Below are positions 23,698 to 34,569 of a stretch of DNA of 64,000 nt, one piece after another. Numbering within the stretch: the first letter of the stretch is position 1; every line of letters starts with the position of its first letter. The notes under the pieces were generated by a model that saw nothing but the letters and a program-made list of their open reading frames with translations, ran no database searches and was not told where the DNA came from. Both the position numbers and the translations under genes were made by a program. Source of the stretch: Enterobacter kobei (GTDB lineage Bacteria > Pseudomonadota > Gammaproteobacteria > Enterobacterales > Enterobacteriaceae); contig NZ_CP017181.1 in assembly GCF_001729765.1 (NCBI RefSeq), positions 310,001-374,000 on the forward strand. Direction: 5' to 3'.

Positions 23698-24726
23698 TTA
23701 GTGCTGCCGCAGCTGCAAATCCAGCGGCGTCTTACTTGGCTCTCCGCCAATTTCGCGCGCCAGCTTGGGTACCATATAACCTGAAACCAGCGTTAACAGC
23801 TCGCGCATAATCTGTCGGGCTTCTTCATCGGTCACCATGAAGTGCGCCGCACCCTGCACGCGGTCCAGCACATGCAGGTAATAGGGCAAGACACCCGCAT
23901 CAAACAGGGCGTTGCTGAGGTCGGCCAGCACGCGGGCGCTATCATTTACCCCACGCAGCAGCACGCTCTGGTTTAGTAGCGTGACCCCCACTTTACGCAG
24001 GCGCGCCATCGCCGCGCGAAATGCATCGTCAATTTCATTCGCGTGGTTAATATGGTTCACCAGCAGCACCTGCAAGCGGGATTGCGCCAGGCGCGACACC
24101 AGTCCGTCAGTAATGCGTGCCGGAATGACAATCGGTAAACGGCTGTGAATACGCAGACGTTTGATGTGCGGGATGGCCTCAAGCTGGGTTAATAGCCAGT
24201 CCAGCTCATGATCTTTTGCCATCAGCGGGTCACCGCCGGAAAAAATAATCTCATCCAGCTCTGAATGGGCAGCGATATAGTCCAGCGCGACCTGCCAGTT
24301 GCGCTTATTTCCCTGGTTTTCGGCGTAAGGGAAGTGCCGACGGAAGCAATAACGGCAATTTACCGCGCAGCCGCCTTTGACCAGCAGCAGGGCGCGGTTG
24401 AGATACTTATGCAGTAAACCCGGTACCACACTGTTCTGCTCTTCCAGGGGATCGGTGCTGTACCCCGGTGCAGTAATGAACTCATCCTGCAAGGTAATGG
24501 TTTGTTTTAAAAGCGGATCGTCAGGATTGCCTTTCTCCATGCGCGCAACAAACGCGCGTGGAACGCGCAGGGCGAAAAGGCGCTTTGCCTCGCGGCCCGC
24601 AAGCAACTCTGGGTGCTGATCGAGGTCTAAAAGACGCAGCAATTCATCAGGACTGGTGATTACATCGGCAAGTTGCGATAACCAATCTTCTCTGGACGGG
24701 GTGTTTAGGGTTACAATATGCGCCAT
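23698..24726 (-). CDS. epmB: EF-P lysine 2,3-aminomutase EpmB
   Basis: Radical-SAM, PLP-dependent enzyme that converts L-alpha-lysine to (R)-beta-lysine for modifying EF-P. 342 residues, the E. coli length. The CX3CX2C cluster is C120, C124, C127 (CAVNCRYCF), followed by FSGGDPLM. It is divergent from efp with only about 40 bases between starts, a conserved pairing, and its partner epmA lies 9 kb away in this window. Confidence 0.96.
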   Translation of the reverse strand: MAHIVTLNTPSREDWLSQLADVITSPDELLRLLDLDQHPELLAGREAKRLFALRVPRAFVARMEKGNPDDPLLKQTITLQDEFITAPGYSTDPLEEQNSVVPGLLHKYLNRALLLVKGGCAVNCRYCFRRHFPYAENQGNKRNWQVALDYIAAHSELDEIIFSGGDPLMAKDHELDWLLTQLEAIPHIKRLRIHSRLPIVIPARITDGLVSRLAQSRLQVLLVNHINHANEIDDAFRAAMARLRKVGVTLLNQSVLLRGVNDSARVLADLSNALFDAGVLPYYLHVLDRVQGAAHFMVTDEEARQIMRELLTLVSGYMVPKLAREIGGEPSKTPLDLQLRQH

Positions 24727-24766
24727 TTTGTGGCTTAGCTACCAGTTAACAAATTTAGAGGGCCTT

Positions 24767-25333
24767 ATGGCAACGTACTATAGCAACGATTTTCGTGCTG
24801 GTCTTAAAATCATGATGGACGGCGAACCGTACGCGGTTGAAGCCAGCGAATTCGTTAAACCGGGTAAAGGCCAGGCATTCGCACGCGTTAAGCTGCGCCG
24901 CCTGCTGACCGGTACCCGCGTTGAGAAAACTTTCAAGTCTACCGACTCCGCTGAAGGCGCAGATGTTGTGGATATGAACCTGACTTACCTGTACAACGAC
25001 GGTGAGTTCTGGCACTTCATGAACAACGAAACCTTCGAGCAGCTGTCTGCTGACGCAAAAGCAATTGGCGATAGCGAAAAATGGCTGCTGGATCAGGCTG
25101 AGTGCATCGTGACCCTGTGGAACGGTCAGCCTATCGCTGTTACTCCACCAAACTTTGTTGAGCTGGAAATCGTTGAAACCGATCCAGGTCTGAAAGGTGA
25201 CACTGCCGGTACTGGCGGTAAACCAGCGACGCTGTCTACCGGTGCTGTGGTTAAAGTGCCACTGTTCGTACAGACTGGCGAAGTGATCAAAGTGGATACC
25301 CGCTCCGGCGAATACGTATCACGCGTGAAGTAA
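24767..25333 (+). CDS. efp: Translation elongation factor P
   Basis: tRNA-shaped factor that binds beside the ribosomal P site and relieves stalling at consecutive prolines. 188 residues as in E. coli, with three beta-barrel domains. Lys34 in KPGKGQAF is the residue beta-lysylated by EpmA. The ATG at 24767 gives [14 protein letters not shown]; an upstream open frame belongs to the divergent epmB leader. A terminator follows. Confidence 0.97.
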   Translation: MATYYSNDFRAGLKIMMDGEPYAVEASEFVKPGKGQAFARVKLRRLLTGTRVEKTFKSTDSAEGADVVDMNLTYLYNDGEFWHFMNNETFEQLSADAKAIGDSEKWLLDQAECIVTLWNGQPIAVTPPNFVELEIVETDPGLKGDTAGTGGKPATLSTGAVVKVPLFVQTGEVIKVDTRSGEYVSRVK

Positions 25334-25337
25334 TAGT

Positions 25338-25368
25338 CAGGGCGCAGCGCCCGCTGCGCCTGATTTTT
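25338..25368 (+). terminator. efp terminator
   Basis: TCAGGGCGCAGC-GCCC-GCTGCGCCTGA with TTTTT tail; separates efp from ecnA. Confidence 0.85.
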
Positions 25369-25378
25369 GCAGGCAGGG

Positions 25379-25513
25379 ATGATGAAACGTACCGTTAAAA
25401 TTCTGCTTCTGTTAGCGCTCTCCAGTGCATTGCTTTCCGGCTGTAACACCACGCGCGGCATGGGGGAAGATATCCAGGATCTTGGGCATATCATTTCTCA
25501 CGCGGCCAGCTAA
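25379..25513 (+). CDS. ecnA: Entericidin A antidote lipoprotein
   Basis: A 44-residue lipoprotein too short for most gene finders. Start MMKRTVKILLLLALSSALLSG, lipidated Cys22 (LLSGC), then NTTRGMGEDIQDLGHIISHAAS. In E. coli and Citrobacter, EcnA counters EcnB. Two adjacent ATG codons (25379, 25382) are possible starts. It shares the CNTTRG-GxDI core with EcnB 108 bases downstream, so the two are tandem paralogues. Confidence 0.9.
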   Translation: MMKRTVKILLLLALSSALLSGCNTTRGMGEDIQDLGHIISHAAS

Positions 25514-25563
25514 GCTCGTCTAATTTTCCGAAAAATGCTTCCTTGTCCGTCAATCGGCGGGAT

Positions 25564-25592
25564 CTTGTCTATTCTTAAGTTGCTATACACAA
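25564..25592 (+). promoter_or_regulatory. ecnB promoter, sigma-S type
   Basis: TGCTATACAC (25581-25590) resembles the RpoS -10 (KCTAYACTTAA). No -35 stands at proper spacing, as is common for RpoS promoters. ecnB is known to be RpoS-activated in stationary phase. Confidence 0.55.
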
Positions 25593-25621
25593 AACAACTT
25601 TGGCTATAAAAGGAAGATATT

Positions 25622-25768
25622 ATGGTTAAGAAGACAATTGCAGCGATCTTTTCAGTCCTGGTACTTTCTTCAGTATTAACTGCCTGTAATACCACGCGTG
25701 GCGTTGGTCAGGATATTTCTGAAGGTGGTAGTGCAATCTCTGGTGCGGCAACAAAAGCACAGCAGTAA
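25622..25768 (+). CDS. ecnB: Entericidin B bacteriolytic lipoprotein
   Basis: A 48-residue lipoprotein, [19 protein letters not shown] then TAC with lipidated Cys22, then [14 protein letters not shown]. Nearly identical to E. coli EcnB, which is a stationary-phase lipoprotein that can be bacteriolytic. AGGAAG lies upstream of ATG 25622. It has its own promoter and terminator. Confidence 0.93.
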   Translation: MVKKTIAAIFSVLVLSSVLTACNTTRGVGQDISEGGSAISGAATKAQQ

Positions 25769-25775
25769 TTAATTA

Positions 25776-25814
25776 ACGGTACGGAACCAGAAGGGTTTCG
25801 TACCGTCAGTTTTC
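25776..25814 (+). terminator. ecnB terminator
   Basis: ACGGTACGGAACC pairs with GGTTTCGTACCGT (25776-25806), then CAGTTTTC. It overlaps the stop codon of the convergent LuxR-type gene (25806-25808). Confidence 0.8.
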
Positions 25815-26405
25815 TGTACCCTGCGGAGATAAAAACGGGGAAAAGCGCGTGTCCATATGCAGCTTCATGCGGATATTTCGCTTGTAGGTATATACCGTTT
25901 TCCCATTGATACTCAGGTGAGCGGCAATTTTTTGATTGCTTGCGCCGTCCATCCACATTGTCAGCACTTTCTCCTCCTGGCGGGTCAGCAACGGCGTGGC
26001 CACTGTTGGTCTGTGCGTGTCTGAGCCCGAAATTAACGCGTCATTAATAACCGTGGCGAGTTCCTCAAGACGGGCATTTTTCATGAGTGAAGACCAGACC
26101 GGGAAGTTCTCCAGCCAGGCCGTCATGTCTCTGTCCTCTCCCGATTGCAACATAATAAAGGGGAGTTTTTCGCTGGCATTCAGTAAGGAAGAGAATTGCT
26201 GAAAATGGGGAGTATCCTGCCTGAAACCATGCAGGTCAGCGATAACCAGTGAGGGTTTCCATTGCAGAATATGCTCTCTGGCGAGGAAAAGATTGTTCAG
26301 CCCGGTCACAACGTAATGTCCCGGGAATAAACCGGAATGATTGAGCCATGCTTCAAACCCCGCGCGGGTAAAGTGACAACGGTCAATCAAAAGTATTTTG
26401 AACAT
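25806..26405 (-). CDS. LuxR/BglJ-type transcriptional regulator
   Basis: A 199-residue protein. The first 120 residues look like a degenerate response-regulator fold (MFKILLIDRCHFTRAGF) lacking the usual acidic triad, and residues about 138-185 form a LuxR/NarL helix-turn-helix (LTRQEEKVLTMWMDGASNQKIAAHL and INGKTVYTYKRNIRMKL). This layout is shared by BglJ, YjjQ and RcsB-partner regulators that do not need phosphorylation. E. coli has no gene here between ecnB and sugE. Composition is more A/T-rich than its neighbours. No target can be assigned. Confidence 0.78.
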   Translation of the reverse strand: MFKILLIDRCHFTRAGFEAWLNHSGLFPGHYVVTGLNNLFLAREHILQWKPSLVIADLHGFRQDTPHFQQFSSLLNASEKLPFIMLQSGEDRDMTAWLENFPVWSSLMKNARLEELATVINDALISGSDTHRPTVATPLLTRQEEKVLTMWMDGASNQKIAAHLSINGKTVYTYKRNIRMKLHMDTRFSPFLSPQGTEN

Positions 26406-26589
26406 ATTTTATTCGCAGTCGGCTAGTGGTTTGGCTTCCTGCCATCAGAAAGCACATCATCATAGAGAAGTCCGATGAGTAATAAATGCCTGAACTGCGC
26501 GCCTTACTGCGGCTATTTCTGGCCTTAAGGGGGTCAGCAGAAAATGATTGAAAAAAAATCGCACGTTAACCAAAATATGAGGCGTTATC

Positions 26590-26640
26590 TGCCTTGCGGG
26601 ACGACCCGTAAGCGCTTTCTTCATCGGGGACGGCCCCAAC
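26590..26640 (+). promoter_or_regulatory. Guanidine-II (mini-ykkC) riboswitch upstream of sugE/gdx
   Basis: Two small hairpins with the diagnostic ACGR loops: CTTGCGGG-ACGA-CCCGTAAG (26593-26612) and GGGG-ACGG-CCCC (26626-26637), 13 bases apart. In this class two ACGR loops join and bind guanidinium, then free the ribosome site. The palindrome AACTTATTTAAGTT (26638-26651) directly before AAGGAG could be the switching element. Between 26406 and 26589 I see nothing else to support. Confidence 0.9.
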
Positions 26641-26663
26641 TTATTTAAGTTAAGGAGCCTGAG

Positions 26664-26981
26664 ATGTCCTGGATTATTCTTTTTATTGCCGGCCTGCTCG
26701 AAGTGGTATGGGCGATTGGTCTTAAGTACACCCACGGTTTTACCCGCCTGACGCCCAGCGTCATTACCGTTTCTGCGATGATTGTGAGTATTGTTCTGCT
26801 CTCATGGGCGATGCGTTCCCTGCCCGTGGGAACAGCCTATGCTGTCTGGACGGGGATTGGTGCCGTGGGGGCTGCAATTACCGGCATTCTGTTGCTGGGT
26901 GAGTCAGCGAGCCTGGCGCGTATCGTCAGCCTCGCCCTGATTGTGGCCGGTATCATTGGACTGAAGCTCAGCACCCATTAG
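26664..26981 (+). CDS. gdx: Guanidinium exporter Gdx (SugE)
   Basis: Small multidrug resistance family protein, 105 residues with four membrane segments, working as an antiparallel dimer that exports guanidinium in exchange for protons. The essential glutamate is Glu13 (LLEVVWA). AAGGAG lies upstream of the ATG. Controlled by the guanidine-II riboswitch just upstream. Its stop codon overlaps that of blc by four bases on the other strand. Confidence 0.95.
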   Translation: MSWIILFIAGLLEVVWAIGLKYTHGFTRLTPSVITVSAMIVSIVLLSWAMRSLPVGTAYAVWTGIGAVGAAITGILLLGESASLARIVSLALIVAGIIGLKLSTH

Positions 26982-27508
26982 TGGGGCTGTTTAACCCAGA
27001 TGAGTTTCGACACATCAAACCCTTGCCGGGTCGCGACATCCAGCATCTGCTGTTTCATCTCCGACGAAATGGTTGGCGTGCGGGAAAGAATCCACAGATA
27101 GTTGCGATCCGGCCCGCAGACCAGTGCGTGACGGTACTCTCTGTCGAGCGCTATCACGTTATAGCCGCCATAGAAGGGGCCAATGAAAGAGACTTTGAGC
27201 GCGGCCCGTCGCGGGTCGCCGGTGAAGTATGCTTTCCCGACAGACTGCTGCCACATCTGCCGATCGGGGTTATAGCCCCGGTTGATAACCTGAATACCCC
27301 CATCCTCCATCGTGCTGTAATGTGCAGTCACCTTCTCTAAACCCTGTTCAAACCGATGGTCGAGGCGGGCGATTTCATACCATGTTCCGAGAAAGCGTTG
27401 TGCGTCAAAAGGCGTGACGACAGTGACACCAGGAGGTGGGGTAGGGGAACTGCAGGCAACCACTAAAAACGCGGCTGTCACCGCGGCGATAACAGGCAGA
27501 ATGCGCAT
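26978..27508 (-). CDS. blc: Outer-membrane lipocalin Blc
   Basis: Outer-membrane lipoprotein that binds lysophospholipids and helps envelope repair in stationary phase. 176 residues (E. coli 177). Lipidated Cys19 (VVAC), the lipocalin motif [14 protein letters not shown] (about 41-54) and [16 protein letters not shown] are present. The ATG at 27508 gives the family start [15 protein letters not shown]; a longer open frame is not conserved. Tail-to-tail overlap with gdx. Confidence 0.95.
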   Translation of the reverse strand: MRILPVIAAVTAAFLVVACSSPTPPPGVTVVTPFDAQRFLGTWYEIARLDHRFEQGLEKVTAHYSTMEDGGIQVINRGYNPDRQMWQQSVGKAYFTGDPRRAALKVSFIGPFYGGYNVIALDREYRHALVCGPDRNYLWILSRTPTISSEMKQQMLDVATRQGFDVSKLIWVKQPH

Positions 27509-27569
27509 AGGAGTTTCCTTACTGTTTTTTGTTAAGTGTAGATGACAGCAGGGAAAATGCGGGAATTTT

Positions 27570-27602
27570 GCAGGCCGGGTGGGCGTTAGCACCACCCGGC
27601 AA
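27570..27602. repeat. REP-type palindrome between blc and ampC
   Basis: GCCGGGTGG (27574-27582) pairs with CCACCCGGC (27592-27600). It lies 3' of ampC on the minus strand and may cap that transcript. Confidence 0.75.
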
Positions 27603-27606
27603 GGTT

Positions 27607-28755
<1,149 letters not shown>

Positions 28756-28834
28756 TTATCTTCCGTAATAGCGGTTCAAGGGAGTGTCCGGGCCCGTCAG
28801 ACCTCAGTAGTCTGTTGGATTTGACTGTGGCTGA

Positions 28835-28870
28835 CAAACGGTTAAATTTAGCATTAGCTGTTAATTTTTC
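28835..28870. promoter_or_regulatory. ampC-ampR intergenic operator region
   Basis: The 132 bases between the divergent starts include an A/T-rich imperfect repeat TTAAATTTAGC...GTTAATTTTTC (28842-28872) of LysR-binding type, and a TTGTCA -35 candidate for ampC on the minus strand (28835-28830). In Enterobacter and Citrobacter AmpR binds here, repressing ampR and switching ampC with muropeptide ligands. Exact operator edges are not resolved by eye. Confidence 0.6.
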
Positions 28871-28884
28871 TAACGGATGTAATG

Positions 28885-29760
28885 ATGACCCGCAGCTATC
28901 TCCCGCTTAATTCGCTTCGCGCTTTCGAAGCTGCCGCCAGACACCTCAGTTTTACGCATGCTGCGATAGAGCTGAACGTGACCCACTCTGCTATCAGCCA
29001 GCACGTTAAAGCGCTGGAGCAGCATCTGAATTGTCAGCTGTTTGTCCGCGTTTCGCGCGGGCTGATGCTGACCACGGAAGGTGAAAACTTGCTGCCGGTG
29101 TTGAATGATTCATTCGATCGGATCGCCGGAATGCTGGATCGCTTTGCCTGTCATCGCGCCCAGGAGAAGCTAAAAGTGGGTGTGGTCGGCACCTTTGCTA
29201 CCGGTGTTTTATTCTCGCAGCTCGCGGACTTTCGTCGCTGCTATCCGCATATCGATCTTCATCTTTCGACCCATAACAACCGCGTCGATCCCGCGGCGGA
29301 AGGGCTGGATTATACGATTCGCTACGGTGGCGGGGCGTGGCACGGCACTGAAGCGCAGTTCCTGTGTTCTGCACCGCTGTCCCCGCTTTGCTCACCCGAT
29401 ATTGCTCTCGGGCTCCAGTCTCCGGCCGACATTCTGAAGTTTACCCTGCTGCGCTCCTACCGACGCGACGAATGGTCGGCGTGGATGCAGGCGGCAGGTG
29501 AACATCCCCCGTCACCCACGCATCGGGTGATGGTCTTTGATTCGTCCGTGACCATGCTGGAAGCCGCGCAGGCAGGTGTGGGCATCGCCATAGCACCTGT
29601 GGATATGTTTACCCATCTGCTCAATAGCGAGCGTATCGTGCAGCCGTTTGCCACCCGGATTGACCTGGGGAGTTACTGGCTCACGCGATTACAGTCGAGG
29701 GCTGAAACCCCCGCAATGCATGAGTTTGCTCAATGGCTGGTGGGAAAAATGCAGAAATAA
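28885..29760 (+). CDS. ampR: LysR-type regulator AmpR of ampC
   Basis: Cytoplasmic regulator that represses ampC when bound by UDP-MurNAc-pentapeptide and activates it with anhydro-muropeptides. 291 residues; helix-turn-helix at about 20-43 (LSFTHAAIELNVTHSAISQH), effector domain from about 93. The positions where derepressing mutations are known carry wild-type residues (Arg86, Gly102, Asp135), so I predict normal inducible control. Of two tandem ATG codons (28882, 28885) the second has GGA seven bases upstream and matches the published start MTRSYLPLNSLRAF. Confidence 0.95.
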   Translation: MTRSYLPLNSLRAFEAAARHLSFTHAAIELNVTHSAISQHVKALEQHLNCQLFVRVSRGLMLTTEGENLLPVLNDSFDRIAGMLDRFACHRAQEKLKVGVVGTFATGVLFSQLADFRRCYPHIDLHLSTHNNRVDPAAEGLDYTIRYGGGAWHGTEAQFLCSAPLSPLCSPDIALGLQSPADILKFTLLRSYRRDEWSAWMQAAGEHPPSPTHRVMVFDSSVTMLEAAQAGVGIAIAPVDMFTHLLNSERIVQPFATRIDLGSYWLTRLQSRAETPAMHEFAQWLVGKMQK

Positions 29761-29785
29761 AAGGCCCGCCGGAGGGCGGGCCAGA
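29757..29785 (-). terminator. Terminator shared by frdABCD and ampR
   Basis: GGCCCGCC-GGAG-GGCGGGCC (29763-29782). On the minus strand it is followed by TTTTATTTC, so it ends the frd operon. In E. coli the frd terminator doubles as the ampC attenuator; here ampR separates the two genes. Confidence 0.9.
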
Positions 29786-29789
29786 TGTA

Positions 29790-30149
29790 TCAGATAGTGA
29801 CCACGGCAATCAGCGTCACCACGGTCAGGATGGTCGCCAGACCATAGAATACCCATTTACCGCTTGGTACATGGATTTTCAGGTCATGCATCGCATGGTG
29901 AATACGGTGCAGGCCACACCACAGCGGCAGGACGATCATCAGGAAGATGAATACCCGACCAATAAAGCTGCTCGCAAACGCCAGCACGCGTTCGTAGCTC
30001 AGCGCATCGCCTGGGAATAACCCCAGCGGCAGCATAATCCCGACCAGCAGAATGATCACCGGCGCGATGATGGCGCTCCACATGCCGCCTGCGCCAAACA
30101 GGCCCCAGAAGACCGGCTCGTCTGAACGTTTTGGATTTGGATTAATCAC
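29790..30149 (-). CDS. frdD: Fumarate reductase membrane anchor FrdD
   Basis: One of two membrane subunits that anchor FrdAB and bind menaquinol. 119 residues with three membrane helices. GTG start at 30149 with AAGGAGA five bases upstream gives the E. coli-like start ([18 protein letters not shown]). Last gene of frdABCD. Confidence 0.95.
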   Translation of the reverse strand: MINPNPKRSDEPVFWGLFGAGGMWSAIIAPVIILLVGIMLPLGLFPGDALSYERVLAFASSFIGRVFIFLMIVLPLWCGLHRIHHAMHDLKIHVPSGKWVFYGLATILTVVTLIAVVTI

Positions 30150-30159
30150 AGTCGTCTCC

Positions 30160-30555
30160 TTACCAGAACAGTGCGACAAACAGAATGACCACAGTGACCA
30201 GGATCGTCACTCCCCATAGCCCTTTAATCACCGGCTCTGGCCCCATTTTCTCGCCTTTTACGATGATGTTTGCCGCTTTTGGCGCCAGTTCAAACCAGGT
30301 TTTGGTATGAAGCAGCGCTGCCGCGAGCACGATCAGGTTCAGAATTACGATGATGGGGTTTTGCAGGAAACCGACAAAGTTCGCCCAGGTTTCCGGCCCG
30401 TGCTTGAGGGCAAAAACGCCATACATCAGCTCAAGGCTGAACCAGACCGCCGGTACCGCCGTGCCTTCACGCAGCATGTAGAAGCGATAAAACGGCAGGT
30501 TATTCCACCAGGTGGACGGCACTGGCCGTACATAGGCTTTGCGTTTAGTCGTCAT
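30160..30555 (-). CDS. frdC: Fumarate reductase membrane anchor FrdC
   Basis: Membrane subunit with three helices that with FrdD binds menaquinone. 131 residues, starting [17 protein letters not shown]; the quinone-site glutamate is in [13 protein letters not shown]. Two tandem ATG codons exist (30558, 30555); the second lies six bases after GGAG and gives the family length. Confidence 0.95.
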   Translation of the reverse strand: MTTKRKAYVRPVPSTWWNNLPFYRFYMLREGTAVPAVWFSLELMYGVFALKHGPETWANFVGFLQNPIIVILNLIVLAAALLHTKTWFELAPKAANIIVKGEKMGPEPVIKGLWGVTILVTVVILFVALFW

Positions 30556-30565
30556 CATGCACTCC

Positions 30566-31300
30566 TTAGCGTGGTTTCAGGGTAGCGATAAGAAAGTCTT
30601 TCGAGCTTTCCACTTTACCCTGCTGAATTGCGGCGGCCGGGTCGACATGCTTCGGACAAACTTCGGAGCAATAACCCACAAAGGTACAGGTCCAGACGCC
30701 GTTCTGGCTGTTAAGCTGCGCCATGCGTTCTTTTTTACCGTGGTCGCGGCTGTCTTCGTTATAGCGGTGCGCCAGGGTAATGGCGGCCGGGCCGATGAAC
30801 TCAGGGTTCAGGCCAAACTGGGGACAAGCGGCATAGCACAGGCCGCAGTTGATGCAGCCGGAGAACTGATGGTATTTCGCCATCTGCGCTGGTGTCTGGG
30901 TATTGGGTCCCTGATCCGGGGTACGCGGGTTGCCAATGATGTACGGCTTAATCGCTTCCAGACTTTCGATAAAGTGCGTCATATCGACCACCAGATCGCG
31001 CTCGATTGGGAAATTACCCAATGCTTCAACCTTGATGCCTTTGGTGTAATCGCGCAGGAAGGTTTTGCATGCCAGCTTCGGCACTTTGTTGACCATCATG
31101 CCGCAGGAGCCGCAGATTGCCATGCGGCAGGACCAGCGGTAGCTCAGGTCCGGTGCCAGGTTATCTTTGATATAGCCGAGCGCATCCAGCAGGGAGGTTT
31201 GCTCGTCATAAGGCACTTCATAGAAAGCGCTGTGGGGGGCGGTATCCACTTCCGGATTGTAGCGCACCACTTCAACTTTCAGTTTTTGCATCTCAGCCAT
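30566..31300 (-). CDS. frdB: Fumarate reductase iron-sulfur subunit FrdB
   Basis: Carries electrons from menaquinol to FrdA through three clusters. 244 residues as in E. coli. The 2Fe-2S ligands are in [12 protein letters not shown] and the later Cys of KLAC; the 4Fe-4S and 3Fe-4S ligands are in [13 protein letters not shown] and [13 protein letters not shown]. Overlaps the frdA end by eight bases. Confidence 0.97.
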   Translation of the reverse strand: MAEMQKLKVEVVRYNPEVDTAPHSAFYEVPYDEQTSLLDALGYIKDNLAPDLSYRWSCRMAICGSCGMMVNKVPKLACKTFLRDYTKGIKVEALGNFPIERDLVVDMTHFIESLEAIKPYIIGNPRTPDQGPNTQTPAQMAKYHQFSGCINCGLCYAACPQFGLNPEFIGPAAITLAHRYNEDSRDHGKKERMAQLNSQNGVWTCTFVGYCSEVCPKHVDPAAAIQQGKVESSKDFLIATLKPR

Positions 31301-33083
31301 TCGCCTTCTCCTTCTTCTCGGCGGCTTCTGCTTCTGCGCCGTACACGCGTTTAGCCGGCGGCAGCGTGGTGATTTTCACGTCGCTGTAGTCCAGGCGCGT
31401 TGTGCCATCCGCATCGCGCCAGGCGAGAGTGTGTTTCAGGAAATTGACGTCGTCACGTTCGGTGCAGCCTTCGTCCAGACGCTGGTGCGCCCCACGCGAC
31501 TCTTTACGCGCCAGCGCAGAGTGCGCCATACATTCCGCGACGTTCAGGCCGTGGCCCAGCTCAATGGTATAGAGCAGGTCGGTATTGAAGACGCTGGAGG
31601 TGTCGGTGATGCGCACGCGCTTGAAGCGCTCCTGCAGCTCCGCCAGCTTGTCGACGGTTTTCTGCATCAGCTCAGGGGTACGGTAGATACCGCAGCCTTC
31701 TTCCATCGACAGACCCATTTCATCGCGGATCTTCGACCAGTTCTCGTTACCTTCCTGGTTCACCAGGTCTTTCAGGCGTTTTTCAACGTCTGCGACCTGC
31801 GCATCCAGCGCGGCACCGTTAGCTTCGCCTGCGGTTGCGGCACGCTCCATTGCGCGTTCGCCCGCCATGCGGCCAAAGACCACCAGCTCTGCCAGCGAGT
31901 TAGATCCCAGACGGTTGGCGCCGTGCAGACCCACAGAGGAACATTCGCCCACCGCAAACAGGCCCTGAATACGGGTTTCGCACTGCTGATCGGTTTCGAT
32001 ACCGCCCATGGTGTAGTGTGCAGTTGGGCGAACCGGAATCGGCTCTTTCACCGGGTCGACGCCCACATAGGCTTTCGCCAGCTCACAGATAAACGGCAGA
32101 CGTTCCAGCAGTTTCTTCTCGCCCAGGTGACGCAGGTCAAGGTAAACCACGTCGCCGCGCGGCGTTGAGATGGTGTTGCCTTTGCGCCACTCGTGCCAGA
32201 AGGCCTGAGAAACTTTGTCGCGCGGGCCGAGTTCCATGTATTTGTTCTTCGGCTCGCCAAGCGGCGTTTCCGGACCCATACCGTAATCCTGCAGATAGCG
32301 GTAGCCGTTTTTGTTGACCAGAATACCGCCTTCACCGCGGCAGCCTTCCGTCATCAAAATGCCGGACCCTGGCAGACCGGTTGGGTGATACTGCACAAAC
32401 TCCATATCACGCAGCGGCACGCCGTGGCTGAGCGCCATGCCCATGCCGTCACCGGTAACGATGCCGCCGTTGGTGTTATAGCGGTACACGCGTCCCGCGC
32501 CGCCCGTTGCCATCACCACCGCGTTAGCGCGGATCTGAACGAGCGTGCCTTCCATCATGTTCATTGCCACCAGGCCGCGCGCATGCCCGTCATCAACCAG
32601 GATATCGAGGACGAAATGTTCATCAAAGCGCTGAATTTGTGGGAACTGAAGGGAGGTCTGGAACAGGGTATGCAACATGTGGAAGCCGGTCTTATCGGCG
32701 GCGAACCAGGTGCGTTCAATCTTCATTCCGCCGAAGCGGCGGACGTTGACGCTGCCGTCCGGACGGCGGCTCCACGGACATCCCCACTGCTCAAGCTGGG
32801 TCATCTCCGTTGGACAATGATGGACAAAGTAGTCAACGACATCCTGTTCGCAAAGCCAGTCGCCCCCTGCAACCGTGTCGTGGAAATGGTATTCAAAGCT
32901 GTCATGATCCTGCGCAACGGCGGCGGACCCTCCTTCTGCGGCAACAGTGTGGCTGCGCATCGGATAGACTTTTGAAATCAGTGCGATTTTAGCGTTTGGA
33001 TTAGCCTGCGCTGCAGCAATCGCAGCACGTAATCCAGCCCCGCCAGCGCCAATTACGGCAAGATCGGCTTGAAAAGTTTGCAC
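31293..33083 (-). CDS. frdA: Fumarate reductase flavoprotein FrdA
   Basis: Catalytic subunit reducing fumarate to succinate as terminal step of anaerobic respiration. 596 residues against 602 in E. coli, the difference being in the variable C-terminal tail ([12 protein letters not shown]). The FAD-binding [10 protein letters not shown] and the covalent-FAD histidine at residue 45 (SHTVAAEGG) are present, as is [12 protein letters not shown] at 33083 with GGAGG six bases upstream is chosen; frames further upstream are not conserved. First gene of frdABCD; with aspA and dcuA it forms an aspartate-to-succinate route. Confidence 0.96.
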   Translation of the reverse strand: MQTFQADLAVIGAGGAGLRAAIAAAQANPNAKIALISKVYPMRSHTVAAEGGSAAVAQDHDSFEYHFHDTVAGGDWLCEQDVVDYFVHHCPTEMTQLEQWGCPWSRRPDGSVNVRRFGGMKIERTWFAADKTGFHMLHTLFQTSLQFPQIQRFDEHFVLDILVDDGHARGLVAMNMMEGTLVQIRANAVVMATGGAGRVYRYNTNGGIVTGDGMGMALSHGVPLRDMEFVQYHPTGLPGSGILMTEGCRGEGGILVNKNGYRYLQDYGMGPETPLGEPKNKYMELGPRDKVSQAFWHEWRKGNTISTPRGDVVYLDLRHLGEKKLLERLPFICELAKAYVGVDPVKEPIPVRPTAHYTMGGIETDQQCETRIQGLFAVGECSSVGLHGANRLGSNSLAELVVFGRMAGERAMERAATAGEANGAALDAQVADVEKRLKDLVNQEGNENWSKIRDEMGLSMEEGCGIYRTPELMQKTVDKLAELQERFKRVRITDTSSVFNTDLLYTIELGHGLNVAECMAHSALARKESRGAHQRLDEGCTERDDVNFLKHTLAWRDADGTTRLDYSDVKITTLPPAKRVYGAEAEAAEKKEKANG

Positions 33084-33192
33084 GACATTCCTCCAGATTT
33101 TTGTTATTTCGCAACGCGACAAACTAAAGGTAGTTCACCCGTCCAAAGGGACGATTGCGAAAGCGTTTCCACTGCTCCTTTATGGGTAAAAG

Positions 33193-33233
33193 AGTATAAC
33201 CGTGTAGATGTCAGGGAAATTTGACGTGTTCGA
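33193..33233 (-). promoter_or_regulatory. frdA promoter with FNR-like site
   Basis: On the minus strand -10 TATACT (33198-33193). Upstream, TCGAACACGTCAA (33233-33221) keeps parts of the FNR consensus (TTGAT-N4-ATCAA) at the place where FNR activates E. coli frd. The match is imperfect and the site is inferred mostly by position. The divergent epmA leader takes up the rest of 33234-33393, with no other clear site. Confidence 0.5.
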
Positions 33234-33393
33234 TTTTTTTGCTGTTCTGTGCGGTGATTTATCATGGTGATTGATGAATTACGTCACGAAATAATCAACC
33301 TAAATGAAATGCGCTTTTTTACTGCGCAAAATTTGTCTCTGTCCCTGCTAACGAGTAGACTTCGTGCCCTTGTCTGAAATCGGAGAAAAACTC

Positions 33394-34371
33394 ATGAGCG
33401 AAACGGCCACCTGGCAGCCGAGCGCATCCATCCCAAATCTGTTAAAACGCGCTGCAATTATGACGGAGATCCGCCGTTTCTTTGCCGACCGCGGTGTCCT
33501 GGAGGTGGAAACCCCGTGCATGAGTCAGGCAACGGTGACGGATATTCATCTGGTCCCGTTTGAAACCCGTTTTGTTGGTCCTGGCCACTCTCAGGGCATG
33601 AATCTGTATCTGATGACCAGCCCGGAATACCACATGAAACGCCTGCTGGCGGCGGGGTGTGGTCCGGTGTATCAGCTGTGCCGCAGTTTCCGAAATGAAG
33701 AAATGGGTCGTCACCATAACCCGGAATTCACCATGCTGGAGTGGTACCGCCCGCATTATGATATGTACCGCCTGATGAATGAGGTGGACGATCTGCTGCA
33801 GCAGGTACTGGAGTGTTCAGAAGCAGAAACGCTCTCTTATCAGCAGGCTTTCCAGCGCCATCTGGAAATCGATCCGCTGTCGGCGGACAAGGCCCAGCTG
33901 CGCGAAGTGGCGGCAAAACTGGATCTGAGCAACGTGGCGGATACCGAAGAGGATCGCGACACGTTGCTGCAACTGCTGTTCACTTTTGGCGTTGAACCGC
34001 TGATTGGCAAAGATCGCCCGACCTTCGTTTACCATTTCCCGGCAAGCCAGGCGTCACTGGCGCAGATCAGCACCGAAGATCACCGCGTGGCGGAGCGTTT
34101 TGAGGTCTATTACAAAGGCATTGAGCTGGCGAACGGTTTCCACGAACTGACCGACGCGCGTGAACAGCAGCAGCGTTTTGAGCAGGATAACCGCAAGCGC
34201 GGCGCGCGTGGTCTGCCGCAGCAGCCAATTGATAACAACCTGCTGGAAGCGTTAAAAGCCGGTCTGCCGGACTGCTCAGGCGTAGCGCTGGGTGTTGACC
34301 GTCTGGTAATGCTGGCCCTTGGCGCAGAGCAACTGGGCGATGTGATTGCCTTTACGGTCGATCGCGCGTAA
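33394..34371 (+). CDS. epmA: EF-P beta-lysine ligase EpmA
   Basis: Lysyl-tRNA-synthetase-like enzyme (also called GenX, PoxA or YjeA) that attaches beta-lysine to Lys34 of EF-P. 325 residues, only the catalytic core without the anticodon-binding domain. Class II motif 2 is in [19 protein letters not shown] and motif 3 in [12 protein letters not shown]. The start [19 protein letters not shown] (ATG 33394) gives the E. coli length; a frame ten codons longer is rejected. epmC, the hydroxylase of the pathway, is not in the window. Confidence 0.96.
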   Translation: MSETATWQPSASIPNLLKRAAIMTEIRRFFADRGVLEVETPCMSQATVTDIHLVPFETRFVGPGHSQGMNLYLMTSPEYHMKRLLAAGCGPVYQLCRSFRNEEMGRHHNPEFTMLEWYRPHYDMYRLMNEVDDLLQQVLECSEAETLSYQQAFQRHLEIDPLSADKAQLREVAAKLDLSNVADTEEDRDTLLQLLFTFGVEPLIGKDRPTFVYHFPASQASLAQISTEDHRVAERFEVYYKGIELANGFHELTDAREQQQRFEQDNRKRGARGLPQQPIDNNLLEALKAGLPDCSGVALGVDRLVMLALGAEQLGDVIAFTVDRA

Positions 34372-34377
34372 AGAATT

Positions 34378-34409
34378 GCCGGGTGGCGCTATCGCTTACC
34401 CGGCCTACG
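34378..34409. repeat. REP palindrome between epmA and yjeM
   Basis: GCCGGGTGGCG-CTAT-CGCTTACCCGGC is a textbook enteric REP. It is the closest match in the window to the REP split by the insertion sequence near 59.9 kb. The remaining bases to 34569 hold no clear site beyond the yjeM leader. Confidence 0.82.
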
Positions 34410-34569
34410 CTTCTGGTGGCAATTATCCTTTCCATTTCGTCATGGCAACATTAAAAACTGCCATTTTCTGTGTACACGGGTCTTTTTCTTAAATTGCCTC
34501 GTATAGCCACAATATTTGTCTGGTCATCTGCTACCATCCGCGCAGTTTAATTCCTCTTCGGATGGTTAT

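Noticed and set aside
30539..31354. A 271-codon plus-strand frame opposite frdB
   Set aside because: Shadow of frdB/frdA; no ribosome site, no recognisable protein.
31293..33083. Possible truncation of FrdA (six residues shorter than E. coli)
   Set aside because: The difference is confined to the variable Ala/Glu/Lys tail; all catalytic parts are present and the stop is followed by the normal overlap with frdB.
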